Below are positions 40,986 through 49,399 of a stretch of DNA of 64,000 nt, piece after piece. The notes under the pieces are model-generated. The model was not told where the DNA came from. It searched no databases and was given only the letters and a program-made list of their open reading frames with translations. The stretch lies in NCBI RefSeq assembly GCF_900182935.1, contig NZ_FXUE01000007.1, positions 62,001-126,000 on the forward strand. Direction: 5' to 3'. Position 1 is the stretch's first letter, and every line of letters starts with the position of its first letter. Source of the stretch: Fibrobacter sp. UWB10 (lineage in GTDB: Bacteria; Fibrobacterota; Fibrobacteria; Fibrobacterales; Fibrobacteraceae). The translations under genes and the position numbers were made by a program.

Positions 40986-42334
40986 GCCTCTTTAACAGCA
41001 CGAGATTCACGGCCGAGGGCAAGGATAATCGCGTTCACCACGAACGCTGCAATCATTAAGATATCCCCGGTATGCAAGCCAAGCGAACCCGGTAACGCCG
41101 GACACAGTTTACCCGCGAGCGCCAAGATTCCACCTGCCACAATGGCAATCCCCACAAACTTGGGCTTTGCCTTAAGGCCCAAAAGTCCCCACAGAATCGG
41201 CACCGTAAACGCACCTGCATAAACTGCAAGCGCAAGCAAGAGCGTGCCAATAATGTCGGTGAATACAAGCGCAAGAATCAAGGCAATCAAGCCGTTCATC
41301 AAGATAACGATACGGGCCTGGAGCAGCGAAGGCTTGGGGCACAACCCATTAATGATAATGGAACTGCTTAAAAGCGTTGTATCGGCACTGCTCAGCACCA
41401 CGCTCAAAAGCGCAAGCGCAAATACCGGCAAAAGCCACGACGGCAATACCGCATTTGCAATCGATGTAATGCGGGCACCCTGCTCTCCAACAAAACTCAC
41501 TCCGTAAACAGCCAAGAAGCCGATTACAAATGCAACAGGAATCAAAACGCATGCTGCCATGCCAATTGCCTTCTTGGCAGTTGCGGCATCTTTCGCACAA
41601 AACATGCGGCTATAAATGTCTGGGCCCGCCGTATACGTGGTGCCGTAAGTGAGAATCAAAAGGAACAAATCGAGCGGTGTGAAGTTCGTGTTGAACGGGA
41701 ACTTGGGCGCCACACTCGTCGAAGCACTCGCCACCATACTGCCGAGCTCGCCACCGCCAAACTTCGCAAAGCCCGCAAGCAGCAAGAGCCCCGCAATAAT
41801 CAGGCATGCCTGCAAAAAGTCGGTACGCAAAATCGAAACCTGGCCGCCCGCAAGCGTGTAACCTGTAAACACCGCCGCAGACACAATCGCCGCCGTCGTG
41901 TAGGGCATCGAGGTAAAAGTCATCAAGAGCTTGGCCGCCGCAATAATTTGCGCCGCCACAATGCCAGTCCATGCAACCGGAATCACAAAAGAGGCAACCA
42001 GTCGCGGGCCCTTGCCATACAAGTTTTCGACCAAATCCGGCAGCGCATATTTGCCGTGGCTGTAGGCACGACCCGCAAACGGAATCAACGCCAACAAGCC
42101 AAGTGCGCCCACCAGCATGAACCAGCTCGCGGACCCGCCGAGCCTAGCGCCGCTATCGACGGCGCCAATCACGGCCGACCCGCCCAAAATCGTTGCAACA
42201 AGGCTACCGGCTACCGCCTTCGCCGACGCTCCTTTGCGCGCCACAAAAAAATCCGGAATGTCCTTTACGTGCCGCGCACTGCGCACCGCAATCGCAATCA
42301 AAAACACCAAGTAGATAATTAAGGCAATATTCAT
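40982..42334 (-). CDS. sodium:solute symporter (SSS family)
   Basis: This encodes about 450 residues from ATG 42334; longer starts at 42346 and 42382 are in frame but fall in or above the palindrome 42344-42363. Thirteen hydrophobic segments fill it. Typical SSS features are the first-helix FVARKGASAKAVAGSLVATILGG and GTTYTAGPDIYSRMF, with the LNG.../TTLLSSSIIINGL near helix 8 that forms the Na+ site (SSADTTLLSSS). It takes up a small solute with Na+; the substrate is unknown. No ribosome site is obvious at any start. Confidence 0.87.
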   Translation of the reverse strand: MNIALIIYLVFLIAIAVRSARHVKDIPDFFVARKGASAKAVAGSLVATILGGSAVIGAVDSGARLGGSASWFMLVGALGLLALIPFAGRAYSHGKYALPDLVENLYGKGPRLVASFVIPVAWTGIVAAQIIAAAKLLMTFTSMPYTTAAIVSAAVFTGYTLAGGQVSILRTDFLQACLIIAGLLLLAGFAKFGGGELGSMVASASTSVAPKFPFNTNFTPLDLFLLILTYGTTYTAGPDIYSRMFCAKDAATAKKAIGMAACVLIPVAFVIGFLAVYGVSFVGEQGARITSIANAVLPSWLLPVFALALLSVVLSSADTTLLSSSIIINGLCPKPSLLQARIVILMNGLIALILALVFTDIIGTLLLALAVYAGAFTVPILWGLLGLKAKPKFVGIAIVAGGILALAGKLCPALPGSLGLHTGDILMIAAFVVNAIILALGRESRAVKEA

Positions 42335-42343
42335 GTTTTCTGT

Positions 42344-42363
42344 CATGCCCGCAACAGCGGGCA
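42344..42363. repeat. REP-like palindrome upstream of the symporter
   Basis: ATGCCCGCAACAGCGGGCAT: 8-base perfect arms around AACA. The stem has GC-rich core arms ATGCCCGC and GCGGGCAT. It lies between the symporter start and the next gene's stop. Confidence 0.6.
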
Positions 42364-42385
42364 TCTCCATTTTGTGAAACAAAAT

Positions 42386-43396
42386 CTAGAATTTCCGGCT
42401 CATGATAAACATGACCGTACGCAAATCCCATTCGCTCCCCACCTGCTTTTGCAATAATTCCTCGGTTGTCGGGTATCGATGATTTTCAAATTTGCGGTCG
42501 CGCGAGACAGACGCCATAAGCATGCCGTTCCATTTTTGGCTCACCTTGATCGATGCCATCGGAGTTATACTCACCGTTACAAAGCTCGGATTGTAATCCT
42601 TGTATGCATCATCAAAATCATATTCATGCTTAAAGCCGCTCGCATTCACTGCAAGCATCGCCATAGGCACACGCTCAAAAGGCATCATATAGATGAGCGT
42701 ACCGCCATATTTGTACTTAAAGCCGTTCACCATGTTTTCGTTGCCGGCTTTCCACACCTCTTTATCTTCGGCGCCCGTATATGCAGAATACCGGAGTTCC
42801 GCCGTCCCCTTCAAAATAATCTTGGTCCAATCACTCTTGGGCAAAAAAGCAAGCAACGGAATCGTGAGCGCCGTGTGGTAACGCATGCCGTATGCGTATT
42901 CCGTAAACATAATATCACGCCTGTACTTTCGTTTTTCGGGCCGGTAAACACCCATAAAAGTTGCAGTGCGACCATAGTTCAGCGCCGTCCCCGTATTCGC
43001 CTCGGCGCCCAATTCCAACAAATGCATCAGTTCAATTGCAGCATCAAGTTTTACGCCAACCCCCGCAAAGTTCACATCGCCCGAAGCCAAGCCCTTAAAA
43101 CTCAGCAATTTGCCGAAATCCTGTTGCACCTTAAAATGGTATGTGTACGCAGGCACCGCAAACGCAAAAAAAGGCCAGTTATGCAAAGTCTCCGAATTCT
43201 TAAGCGAATTGTGCGGCAACAAAAGAGAAACTATCGAAAGCGTGCCCTCGCGCGAAGTCTTGAGCCCTGTGCTATCAGCCACCGCAACAGAATCCGTCTT
43301 AACAGCAGAGCTGTCGGCAGGTTCATCTGCAACAGCGAACGCGGCACCAAACAGCACCGAAACAATCACCAATTTGCAAATTCTTCGCCAAAGCAT
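42386..43396 (-). CDS. outer-membrane beta-barrel-like protein, unknown
   Basis: This encodes 336 residues from ATG 43396 behind AAGGG. The signal is MLWRRICKLVIVSVLFGAAFA. An acidic/Ser linker follows (DEPADSSAVKTDSVAVADST). The body is rich in aromatic and Gly residues with alternating strands (FFAFAVPAYTYHFKVQ, AYGMRYHTALTIPLLAF, VTVSITPMASIKVSQKWNGML), ending in MFIMSRKF, an outer-membrane-type C-terminus with Phe. It is divergent from the BatD-like gene. No family name is recognised. Confidence 0.7.
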   Translation of the reverse strand: MLWRRICKLVIVSVLFGAAFAVADEPADSSAVKTDSVAVADSTGLKTSREGTLSIVSLLLPHNSLKNSETLHNWPFFAFAVPAYTYHFKVQQDFGKLLSFKGLASGDVNFAGVGVKLDAAIELMHLLELGAEANTGTALNYGRTATFMGVYRPEKRKYRRDIMFTEYAYGMRYHTALTIPLLAFLPKSDWTKIILKGTAELRYSAYTGAEDKEVWKAGNENMVNGFKYKYGGTLIYMMPFERVPMAMLAVNASGFKHEYDFDDAYKDYNPSFVTVSITPMASIKVSQKWNGMLMASVSRDRKFENHRYPTTEELLQKQVGSEWDLRTVMFIMSRKF

Positions 43397-43481
43397 AAGC
43401 CCTTGCGAATATAGATAAACAACCCGCCAAAGTTGCCCCACACACATCAAAATTTGTATATTCTTTGCTACTGAGGTTTAT

Positions 43482-44474
43482 ATGTCTCGAATTTTTAGCT
43501 CTCTCGCAATTCTTTTTACTGCAATCGCATTTTGTGCCACAAGCGCCCTCGCCTTCGATGTATCGGTCAAGGCAAACGTCGATAACGCCCAAGTGTTCGT
43601 GGGCGACATGTTCAATTACGAAATCCAGGTAGTGGCCCCCGAAAACGCAATCGTCGACTTGCCGAGCTTTGTCGGAAACCTCGGCAGTTTCGAAGTCAAA
43701 GAAATGAAGAACGAAAAGGTGACCGAAGGCATGCCCAAGGGCACCGCCAAATTCACCTGGCTTGCAACGCTCAACACCTTCGTGAGCGGCGACTTTCTGA
43801 TTGCCCCGCAGCAAGTGAGCGCCGTCGTCGGTAGCGACACTGTCAAGACAAGCACCGACCCCGTAGCCGTCAAAGTTTCTACCCGTACCACCGGCGAAGA
43901 AGAAGACATTATTGAAGTCGAAGACCCGCTCGACGATCCGCGCCTCCCGCAGTGGCTCTACATTGTGCTGATTGTGATTGGCGTCGCCCTCCTCGTATTC
44001 CTCGGCTGGTTCTTGCATAAAAAGTTTGCGAAGCATGGCGAAGCCCCCAGGCTCCCGCCGTACGAAGAAGCAGTGCTTGCCCTCAAGGAACTCCGCCAAA
44101 AGAATTACCTTGCCGAAGGCAATCAAGGCGACTACTTTATGGCACTCGGGTTCATTACCCGCCGCTATATCGAGCGCCGTTTCGAAGTCGATATTCTAGA
44201 TGCCACCGTAGCCGAACTCAAGCAGCGTATGGCTCACGTAGCAGGCCTTCCGCAGGCCTACAAGGAATCGGTCGTAACGCTTGCCGTCGAAACCGAGCCC
44301 GTGAAGTTTGCAAAAATGAAACTTGAAGGCGAACGCTGCCGCTTCTGGGACGAATGGGCCGACCGCCTGCTCGAAGACACCAAGCCCACTCCCGAAGAAG
44401 AACAAGCCAAGAAAGAAGAATTGAAAGCCGCCGTCGATACGATCCGCAAGGCCAAAAAGAAAAAGAAGAAATAA
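43482..44474 (+). CDS. BatD-like membrane protein
   Basis: This encodes 330 residues, GAGG before the ATG. A signal peptide (ending ALAFA) precedes a beta-rich Ig-like domain (FDVSVKANVDNAQVFVGDMFNYEIQVV) as in BatD. One membrane helix lies at about 157-178 (LPQWLYIVLIVIGVALLVFLGWFL), then a cytoplasmic DUF4381-like helical region with a Lys-rich C-terminus. Proteins of this type belong to the Bat operon for aerotolerance or to MoxR/VWA systems; no MoxR or VWA gene is adjacent. Followed by mutT after 12 bases. Confidence 0.78.
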   Translation: MSRIFSSLAILFTAIAFCATSALAFDVSVKANVDNAQVFVGDMFNYEIQVVAPENAIVDLPSFVGNLGSFEVKEMKNEKVTEGMPKGTAKFTWLATLNTFVSGDFLIAPQQVSAVVGSDTVKTSTDPVAVKVSTRTTGEEEDIIEVEDPLDDPRLPQWLYIVLIVIGVALLVFLGWFLHKKFAKHGEAPRLPPYEEAVLALKELRQKNYLAEGNQGDYFMALGFITRRYIERRFEVDILDATVAELKQRMAHVAGLPQAYKESVVTLAVETEPVKFAKMKLEGERCRFWDEWADRLLEDTKPTPEEEQAKKEELKAAVDTIRKAKKKKKK

Positions 44475-44486
44475 CGCCATCACGCC

Positions 44487-44897
44487 ATGAAACGTATCGA
44501 GGTTGTTGCAGGCATTATTTGCGACGGGGCTCCGCATTCAGCGGGGGCCCGATTCTTTGCCACCCAACGCGGCTACGGCGAACAAAAAGACGGCTGGGAA
44601 TTCCCGGGCGGCAAAATGGAACCCGGCGAAACACCCGAACAAGCGCTTGCACGCGAGCTCAAAGAAGAACTTGCGATTAACGTGAATGTGGGCGACTTTA
44701 TTTGCACGGTAGAATACGACTACCCCGCATTCCACTTAACCATGCACTGCTTTTACTGCACACTCGCAGACGGCAGCACCCCCACACTACTCGAACACGA
44801 AGCAGCCCGCTGGCTCTCGCGCACAGAACTGCATTCTGTGAACTGGCTCCCCGCCGACATCGAAGTCGTTAAAACTCTAGAAAAGCACCTTACATAA
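44487..44897 (+). CDS. mutT: NUDIX hydrolase, MutT-like 8-oxo-dGTP pyrophosphohydrolase
   Basis: This encodes 136 residues. The NUDIX box GGKMEPGETPEQALARELKEEL (spanning ~33-55) has the full GX5EX7REUXEEXGU pattern. Length and the N-terminal AGIICDG fit MutT, which removes oxidised dGTP. Its ATG is 12 bases after the BatD-like gene, so it may be cotranscribed. Substrate specificity is by family only. Confidence 0.85.
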   Translation: MKRIEVVAGIICDGAPHSAGARFFATQRGYGEQKDGWEFPGGKMEPGETPEQALARELKEELAINVNVGDFICTVEYDYPAFHLTMHCFYCTLADGSTPTLLEHEAARWLSRTELHSVNWLPADIEVVKTLEKHLT

Positions 44898-44923
44898 AAA
44901 AGCCCGCCGTTGCCGGCGAGCCC
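44895..44923. terminator. terminator between mutT and the esterase gene
   Basis: GCCCGCCG-TTGC-CGGCGAGC with AT-rich flanks. On the minus strand the stem is followed by six T, which suits the esterase gene end. Confidence 0.7.
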
Positions 44924-44946
44924 TTAGGAGGTGTATATAGGAAATT

Positions 44947-46467
44947 CTAGAACTGTTCGAAGAACTTGTGGACTTCTTCGGGAACCCAGGTGCTTTCCCA
45001 GTTCCAACCCACGCTCATGTTGCCGGTATCGTGGGCTGTCCACTGGTGGTCACCCGGCCAGCTGCACCATTTTACGGGGAAGCGTTCGTCGACGGTCGTA
45101 AAGTCGTAGCACACGTGGCCGGTGTTGCCGCTCACTTCCTTGGGCTTTTCGGAACTTGCGTCAGTGAAGTCGCCATTCGCGTCTGCCTTGCCGTTACGCT
45201 TTAGGATGCGCGGGAGAGCGCTGTTCTTCGCGCGGTTATAATCGCAGCGACCATCGTTCACGCCGTGCACGTTCATCCAGGCAATAGGCAGGTTCTTCAT
45301 GTTGTTGCCTTCGGGGAGCCAGATGTTGTAATCAGCTACGGCGTAAGTGGCGGCAGCACGCACGCGGCTCTGCATGTCCTGCATCAGAGAATAGCTGAAC
45401 ATGGCGCCATAGCTGAAGCCAGTAATGAACACGCGGCTCGTGTCAACGCAGTAGTTTTCGTTCAGAGTCGTGAGCGTCTGGGCGAAGAAATCGTGATCGC
45501 TCTGGCCCTTGTTCCATAAACCACCGATTGCATCGAGCGAAACAAAGATGTAGTCACCGTTCTTGTCGAGCACCTGCTGGCCATAGTACGGTGTCGGATG
45601 GTCGTAGTCTGCTTTGTGATGCACAAAGTCTTCGCCACTGCTACCATAGCAGTGCAATGCAAACAGAACCTTGTGCGGTTTTGTGTTGTCGTAATTCTTG
45701 GGCAAGGTGATAAAGTATTTGCGGCTGTCGCTGCCTACCTGAATCTGGAACTGGTCACCATTTTCAACGCTCTTGACCTTTTGCAACTTGGAATTGCTGC
45801 CGCAGCCCTTACTCGGGGTGGGCGCGTTGCCGAGAGCATAGCCAAACTTGAACTGGGGAGCGGTTGCCGTGAGTTTTACATTGAGAGTGGTGTCCAGCGT
45901 GCCGAGCGGTACGGTAAGCGTGTCATAGCCTTCGAGCACAAAGCGGATTGCTTCACCCGGAGCAGCCTCTTTCATGAGGGCGCCACTGGCCTGCGAGCCA
46001 ATTGCACTATTAAAGCCGCCATCGGTCGTAAACTTGAAATTATGCTTGGCAGATCCGACAGAAACCTGCGCAAAGTACGTGCCGCGGGCCTTGACTGCGT
46101 TGCTCAAGTTATAAGAGCCTGCGCCCTGCAGTGTTTTCTGGAAAACCTGGTTGCCAAGCGAGTTGAAAATTTTTACCTGAACGGGCTGCGTGCTGCTCTG
46201 GGAATACGAAAGAACGCCATTATTCACGCCAATATAGCCTACGCTATTCTTGACGGCATGAATTCCCGTTTCTTCTACATCAATGGAGAATTTGCCCTGG
46301 TCATCCGTTGTGGTTTGACGGCCTTCTTTCAGAAGGTCTACTGCGACACCCTTGAGGCCTTTACCCTGGTCGTCAGAAACGGAACCAGAAATGGAATATG
46401 CAGACGCCATTCCGCAAAAAGCGAGAACGCACGCTGTCGTGAATAAATTGGTTGCCTTGATAAGCAT
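44947..46467 (-). CDS. secreted esterase (PHB-depolymerase/feruloyl-esterase type) with N-terminal accessory modules
   Basis: This encodes 506 residues from ATG 46467 (AAGGAG upstream); longer starts are rejected. After the signal MLIKATNLFTTACVLAFCGMASA is a carboxypeptidase-regulatory-like domain (SISGSVSDDQGKGLKGVAVDLL), then a module like a T9SS sorting domain (IFNSLGNQVFQKTLQGAG...NAVKARGTYFAQV) at ~95-170, then the hydrolase: YFITLPKNYDNTKPHKVLFALHC, GFSYGAMFSYSL (Ser nucleophile), with Cys pairs. It likely removes ferulate or acetyl groups from xylan (CE1/LpqC-like). The sorting-like module is internal, not C-terminal. Confidence 0.82.
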   Translation of the reverse strand: MLIKATNLFTTACVLAFCGMASAYSISGSVSDDQGKGLKGVAVDLLKEGRQTTTDDQGKFSIDVEETGIHAVKNSVGYIGVNNGVLSYSQSSTQPVQVKIFNSLGNQVFQKTLQGAGSYNLSNAVKARGTYFAQVSVGSAKHNFKFTTDGGFNSAIGSQASGALMKEAAPGEAIRFVLEGYDTLTVPLGTLDTTLNVKLTATAPQFKFGYALGNAPTPSKGCGSNSKLQKVKSVENGDQFQIQVGSDSRKYFITLPKNYDNTKPHKVLFALHCYGSSGEDFVHHKADYDHPTPYYGQQVLDKNGDYIFVSLDAIGGLWNKGQSDHDFFAQTLTTLNENYCVDTSRVFITGFSYGAMFSYSLMQDMQSRVRAAATYAVADYNIWLPEGNNMKNLPIAWMNVHGVNDGRCDYNRAKNSALPRILKRNGKADANGDFTDASSEKPKEVSGNTGHVCYDFTTVDERFPVKWCSWPGDHQWTAHDTGNMSVGWNWESTWVPEEVHKFFEQF

Positions 46468-46703
46468 GATGACTCCTTTTTCAAAATGCCCCTTTACAAC
46501 ACACCACTCCATGATGGAATATAAACTATAAGCGGGCAAGAATCTCGCCACAGAGCGCCCTGATTATGGATGAATTGTCTATAAAAATAAGTTTACGCTC
46601 CGCATTTTATCCATTTTTCATATTTTACAAGTAACATAAAAAAAATATTGAAATAAGCACCTGATTTCTATATTGCCGTCCGCCAAATTTTTTTGGAGGA
46701 ATC

Positions 46704-47663
46704 ATGAACAAGAAAGTTCTTACTGCCGCCACTGTTGCAGTTTTGTCGTGCTTCGTTTCAACGGCTTGGGCAGAAAGACCGAACGAAGATGTGACTTGCA
46801 AGTTCCCGGGCGGAGCTTACTACAAATCCAACAACACCATGTATCTGGAATCGATCAACGACGAAAACGCTAGCGTCGAAATTGCAGAAGAATCCAAGAA
46901 TTGCATTGACGAATTTACTCACAAGGGCGAATTTAACCTTGTAGTGGAACGCAGCACAAAGCTGGCCGCGAATTCGACCATTTCGCTCCCAATGAACTAC
47001 TCGCCGAAAAATTCTTGCATACAGTTGTACGAAGTGGTACAATTCTCCACCGATGACGAAGGCAATTGGAATGCCACCGCAAAGAATATGAAAGGCCAGG
47101 GCGACATGCACAAGCCCATGCTCATGGTTACCGATACCAAAAATAAAGCATGCCAGGATATCAAGGAAATTGAATTTACCGCAAGCAATCTGCAAGCAAT
47201 CACCCAACACACTGCAGCTCAGCAACATCTCGAAGTATACAACCCCAAGACTGGCCACAATGACTGGGCTCTCGAAGGCACCTACAAATTTATCCGTTGG
47301 GAAAAGGACAATGCCGATTTGGGAATCGTTTACGGTTACGCCGCCAAGGACAAGAACAAGGTAGATGCAGGTCATTTCACCCGCATAGGTGCAGGCGCCT
47401 ACCTCCCGCCGATGCGCGCTTACCTCAAGTACATAGGCAATACTCCTCTCGCCAAGTCTGTTGAATCCATTGTCGAACTGCCCGAAACCATCGACGTCAC
47501 GCTTGTCGACGAAGAAGAAGGCACCACGCGTACGGCCCGCTGGAACATGGCTACCGGCGAAATCGTAAAGGTGAACGGCTGGTATGACCTTAAGGGTCGC
47601 AAGCTGAACAGCAAGCCCCAAAACAAGGGCATGTTCATTGGCAACACCAAGGTTCAGAAGTAA
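46704..47663 (+). CDS. secreted protein with T9SS-like C-terminus
   Basis: This encodes 319 residues. GGAGG lies before ATG. The signal is MNKKVLTAATVAVLSCFVSTAWA. The mature protein has several Cys and a predicted beta domain. The C-terminal ~45 residues (GEIVKVNGWYDLKGRKLNSKPQNKGMFI) match the pattern of a type IX secretion or sorting signal (VYDLKGRKL..., KGMYI...). It is 16 bases upstream of a 44-residue peptide gene, which appears to be cotranscribed. The function of the mature domain is unknown. Confidence 0.75.
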   Translation: MNKKVLTAATVAVLSCFVSTAWAERPNEDVTCKFPGGAYYKSNNTMYLESINDENASVEIAEESKNCIDEFTHKGEFNLVVERSTKLAANSTISLPMNYSPKNSCIQLYEVVQFSTDDEGNWNATAKNMKGQGDMHKPMLMVTDTKNKACQDIKEIEFTASNLQAITQHTAAQQHLEVYNPKTGHNDWALEGTYKFIRWEKDNADLGIVYGYAAKDKNKVDAGHFTRIGAGAYLPPMRAYLKYIGNTPLAKSVESIVELPETIDVTLVDEEEGTTRTARWNMATGEIVKVNGWYDLKGRKLNSKPQNKGMFIGNTKVQK

Positions 47664-47679
47664 TTATTAGGGGTTGATT

Positions 47680-47814
47680 ATGGAAAAGAAAGAATATACA
47701 GCACCGAAAATGGAAATCGTCGATTTTGACCATCAAGTGGCTCTGCTCAGCGGAAGCGGCGAAGAACCCTCTGATACATGCGATGATGGTGACTATTGCG
47801 ATGAACTCGGCTAA
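47680..47814 (+). CDS. 44-residue Cys-containing peptide, cotranscribed with the secreted protein
   Basis: ATG 47680-47682, AGGGG upstream, TAA 47812-47814. It begins MEKKEYTAPKMEIVDFDHQV and ends with ALLSGSGEEP, then C34 and C40 five residues apart in an Asp-rich tail. The first part (Y-x-x-P-x-x-E-I/V) followed by a hydrophobic LL-S-G-S-G junction is the pattern of leader-core peptides of Bacteroidota-type small secreted or ribosomally made modified peptides. It is not a known antimicrobial. Its stop touches the convergent rsmA gene. Confidence 0.7.
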   Translation: MEKKEYTAPKMEIVDFDHQVALLSGSGEEPSDTCDDGDYCDELG

Positions 47815-48603
47815 TTAAGCCTGCTCGCCCACAATCACCTTGTAGAATTCAAGGAACTGTGCAGGCGAAAGTTCTTCGGCACGAACGGTTGTCGGATAAT
47901 CCAGGAGCTCGATAGCTTCCTGGATTTTCTTTTTGTCATAGGCGCGGCCGAACGAATTGGCAAGGGTTTTGCGCTTTTGGGTGAAGGCGGCGCGTACAAA
48001 GTCAAAAAAGCCTTCGGGAGCCTGGAGCGCGTCTGCCTTGGGCGTCAAGAGCATGGTAGCGCTGTCCACATTGGGGCGCGGGGTAAAATGCTCGGGCCCA
48101 ATCTTGCGCAGAATCTGCGTGTCGGCGTAAGCGGACACCAGAACAGAGAGGCTGCCGTAATTGCTGCTGCAGGGGCTTGCGCAAATGCGCTCGGCGACTT
48201 CGAGCTGCACCATTCCCATAAAGCCCTTGGTCAAGTGTAATTTGGGCATAAGGCCCGCGATAATCGCAGTCGATACGTTGTACGGCAAGTTACCCGTAAC
48301 CCAGGGCTTTTCATGGGCATCCAGAAACGCCTGCAAGTCAAACTTCAAAAAGTCAATGTTTTCGATATGGAAGTTTTCGCGGCCCTGGAATTTTTGTTGC
48401 AAAAATTCCACGCACTGCTCGTCGATTTCGACGGCAGTGAGTTCCACGGCGCGTTCAAGCAAGTGTTCAGTAAGGGCGCCGTGCCCAGGGCCGATTTCAA
48501 GCACCCAGTCGCCCGCATTCGCCGGCAAATCGCCCGCAATCATTTGGGCGGTCGGTACATCCAAAAAGTTCTGACCAAATTTACGGCGTCTTGCTCTATC
48601 CAT
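47815..48603 (-). CDS. rsmA: 16S rRNA dimethyladenosine transferase
   Basis: This encodes 262 residues from Met at 48603 (MDRARRRKFGQNFL, the family start); the upstream in-frame Met at 48639 gives a non-conserved extension. It dimethylates A1518 and A1519 in 16S rRNA. Motif I is EIGPGHGALT, the target-binding motif NLPYNVS (NLPY) near ~113-119, and QNFL at the start. Length fits. It is convergent with the 44-aa peptide and followed in minus direction by no close gene; tmk is 70 bases upstream and may share a promoter. Confidence 0.93.
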   Translation of the reverse strand: MDRARRRKFGQNFLDVPTAQMIAGDLPANAGDWVLEIGPGHGALTEHLLERAVELTAVEIDEQCVEFLQQKFQGRENFHIENIDFLKFDLQAFLDAHEKPWVTGNLPYNVSTAIIAGLMPKLHLTKGFMGMVQLEVAERICASPCSSNYGSLSVLVSAYADTQILRKIGPEHFTPRPNVDSATMLLTPKADALQAPEGFFDFVRAAFTQKRKTLANSFGRAYDKKKIQEAIELLDYPTTVRAEELSPAQFLEFYKVIVGEQA

Positions 48604-48673
48604 ACCGCCAAAGATAGAAATAAAAAGCCCGCAATTCAATTGCAGGCCATTTAAGTTATGCTTTAAAGTTTTT

Positions 48674-49303
48674 CTAGAGTCTCGCTTTTACAAGCTTGTA
48701 CAAGTCAGCGAAAACTTCATCAGGCGTACGGTCGGCATCAATGGCGGCAACGCAGTCGCTGTAGTCACGGGCCGCGGCAAGGTACCCCTTGCGCACCCTC
48801 TCGAAAAATTCGGCCTTCTCGCTCTCGAGTCGATCGGGAGCCTCGCCCCGCTTCGCGGTGCGCGCGCGTCCCCGCTGTACATCAATATCAAGCACCACAG
48901 TCAGTTCCGGAAAGCAACCGTCGCAAGTGATTTCTGTCAGGCGTTGCACAAGGTCAGCACCCAAGCCGCGGGCATAACCCTGGTAAGCAAAAGTACTCCA
49001 GGCGAATCTGTCAGCAATCACAATCTTGCCGGCATCAAGTGCGGGCTGGATAATTTCGGCAATCACCTGCGCGCGGGCTGCATTGTACAACAAGAGTTCG
49101 GTTTTGTCGCTCATGATTCCCTTGAAACTCGTGTCCAGCAAAATCTCGCGCACGCGTTCCGAAATCTTTGCGCCACCCGGCTCACGCAACTTCACTACAG
49201 AATATCCCTCTTTAGTGAGGGCGTCAATCAGCATATCGATCTGAGTCGTTTTACCCGACCCGTCGATACCTTCCAAACTAAAAAAATGCTTCGCTGTCTT
49301 CAT
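48674..49303 (-). CDS. tmk: thymidylate kinase
   Basis: This encodes 209 residues (a Met two codons upstream, 49309, is an alternative). It phosphorylates dTMP to dTDP. P-loop SLEGIDGSGKTTQ (~8-20), DRF (IVIADRFAWSTFAYQGYARGL) and a LID region are present. Length fits. Upstream of it is a divergent gene (49400). No ribosome site stands out. Confidence 0.93.
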   Translation of the reverse strand: MKTAKHFFSLEGIDGSGKTTQIDMLIDALTKEGYSVVKLREPGGAKISERVREILLDTSFKGIMSDKTELLLYNAARAQVIAEIIQPALDAGKIVIADRFAWSTFAYQGYARGLGADLVQRLTEITCDGCFPELTVVLDIDVQRGRARTAKRGEAPDRLESEKAEFFERVRKGYLAAARDYSDCVAAIDADRTPDEVFADLYKLVKARL

Positions 49304-49399
49304 AATCAATTTACAAGTACTTTAAAAAAGTAGAAAAAATTTATGAGGCGCCAAGAAAATACTATCTTTACATCGCCTTTTGCAACTAATGGAGTTTTT

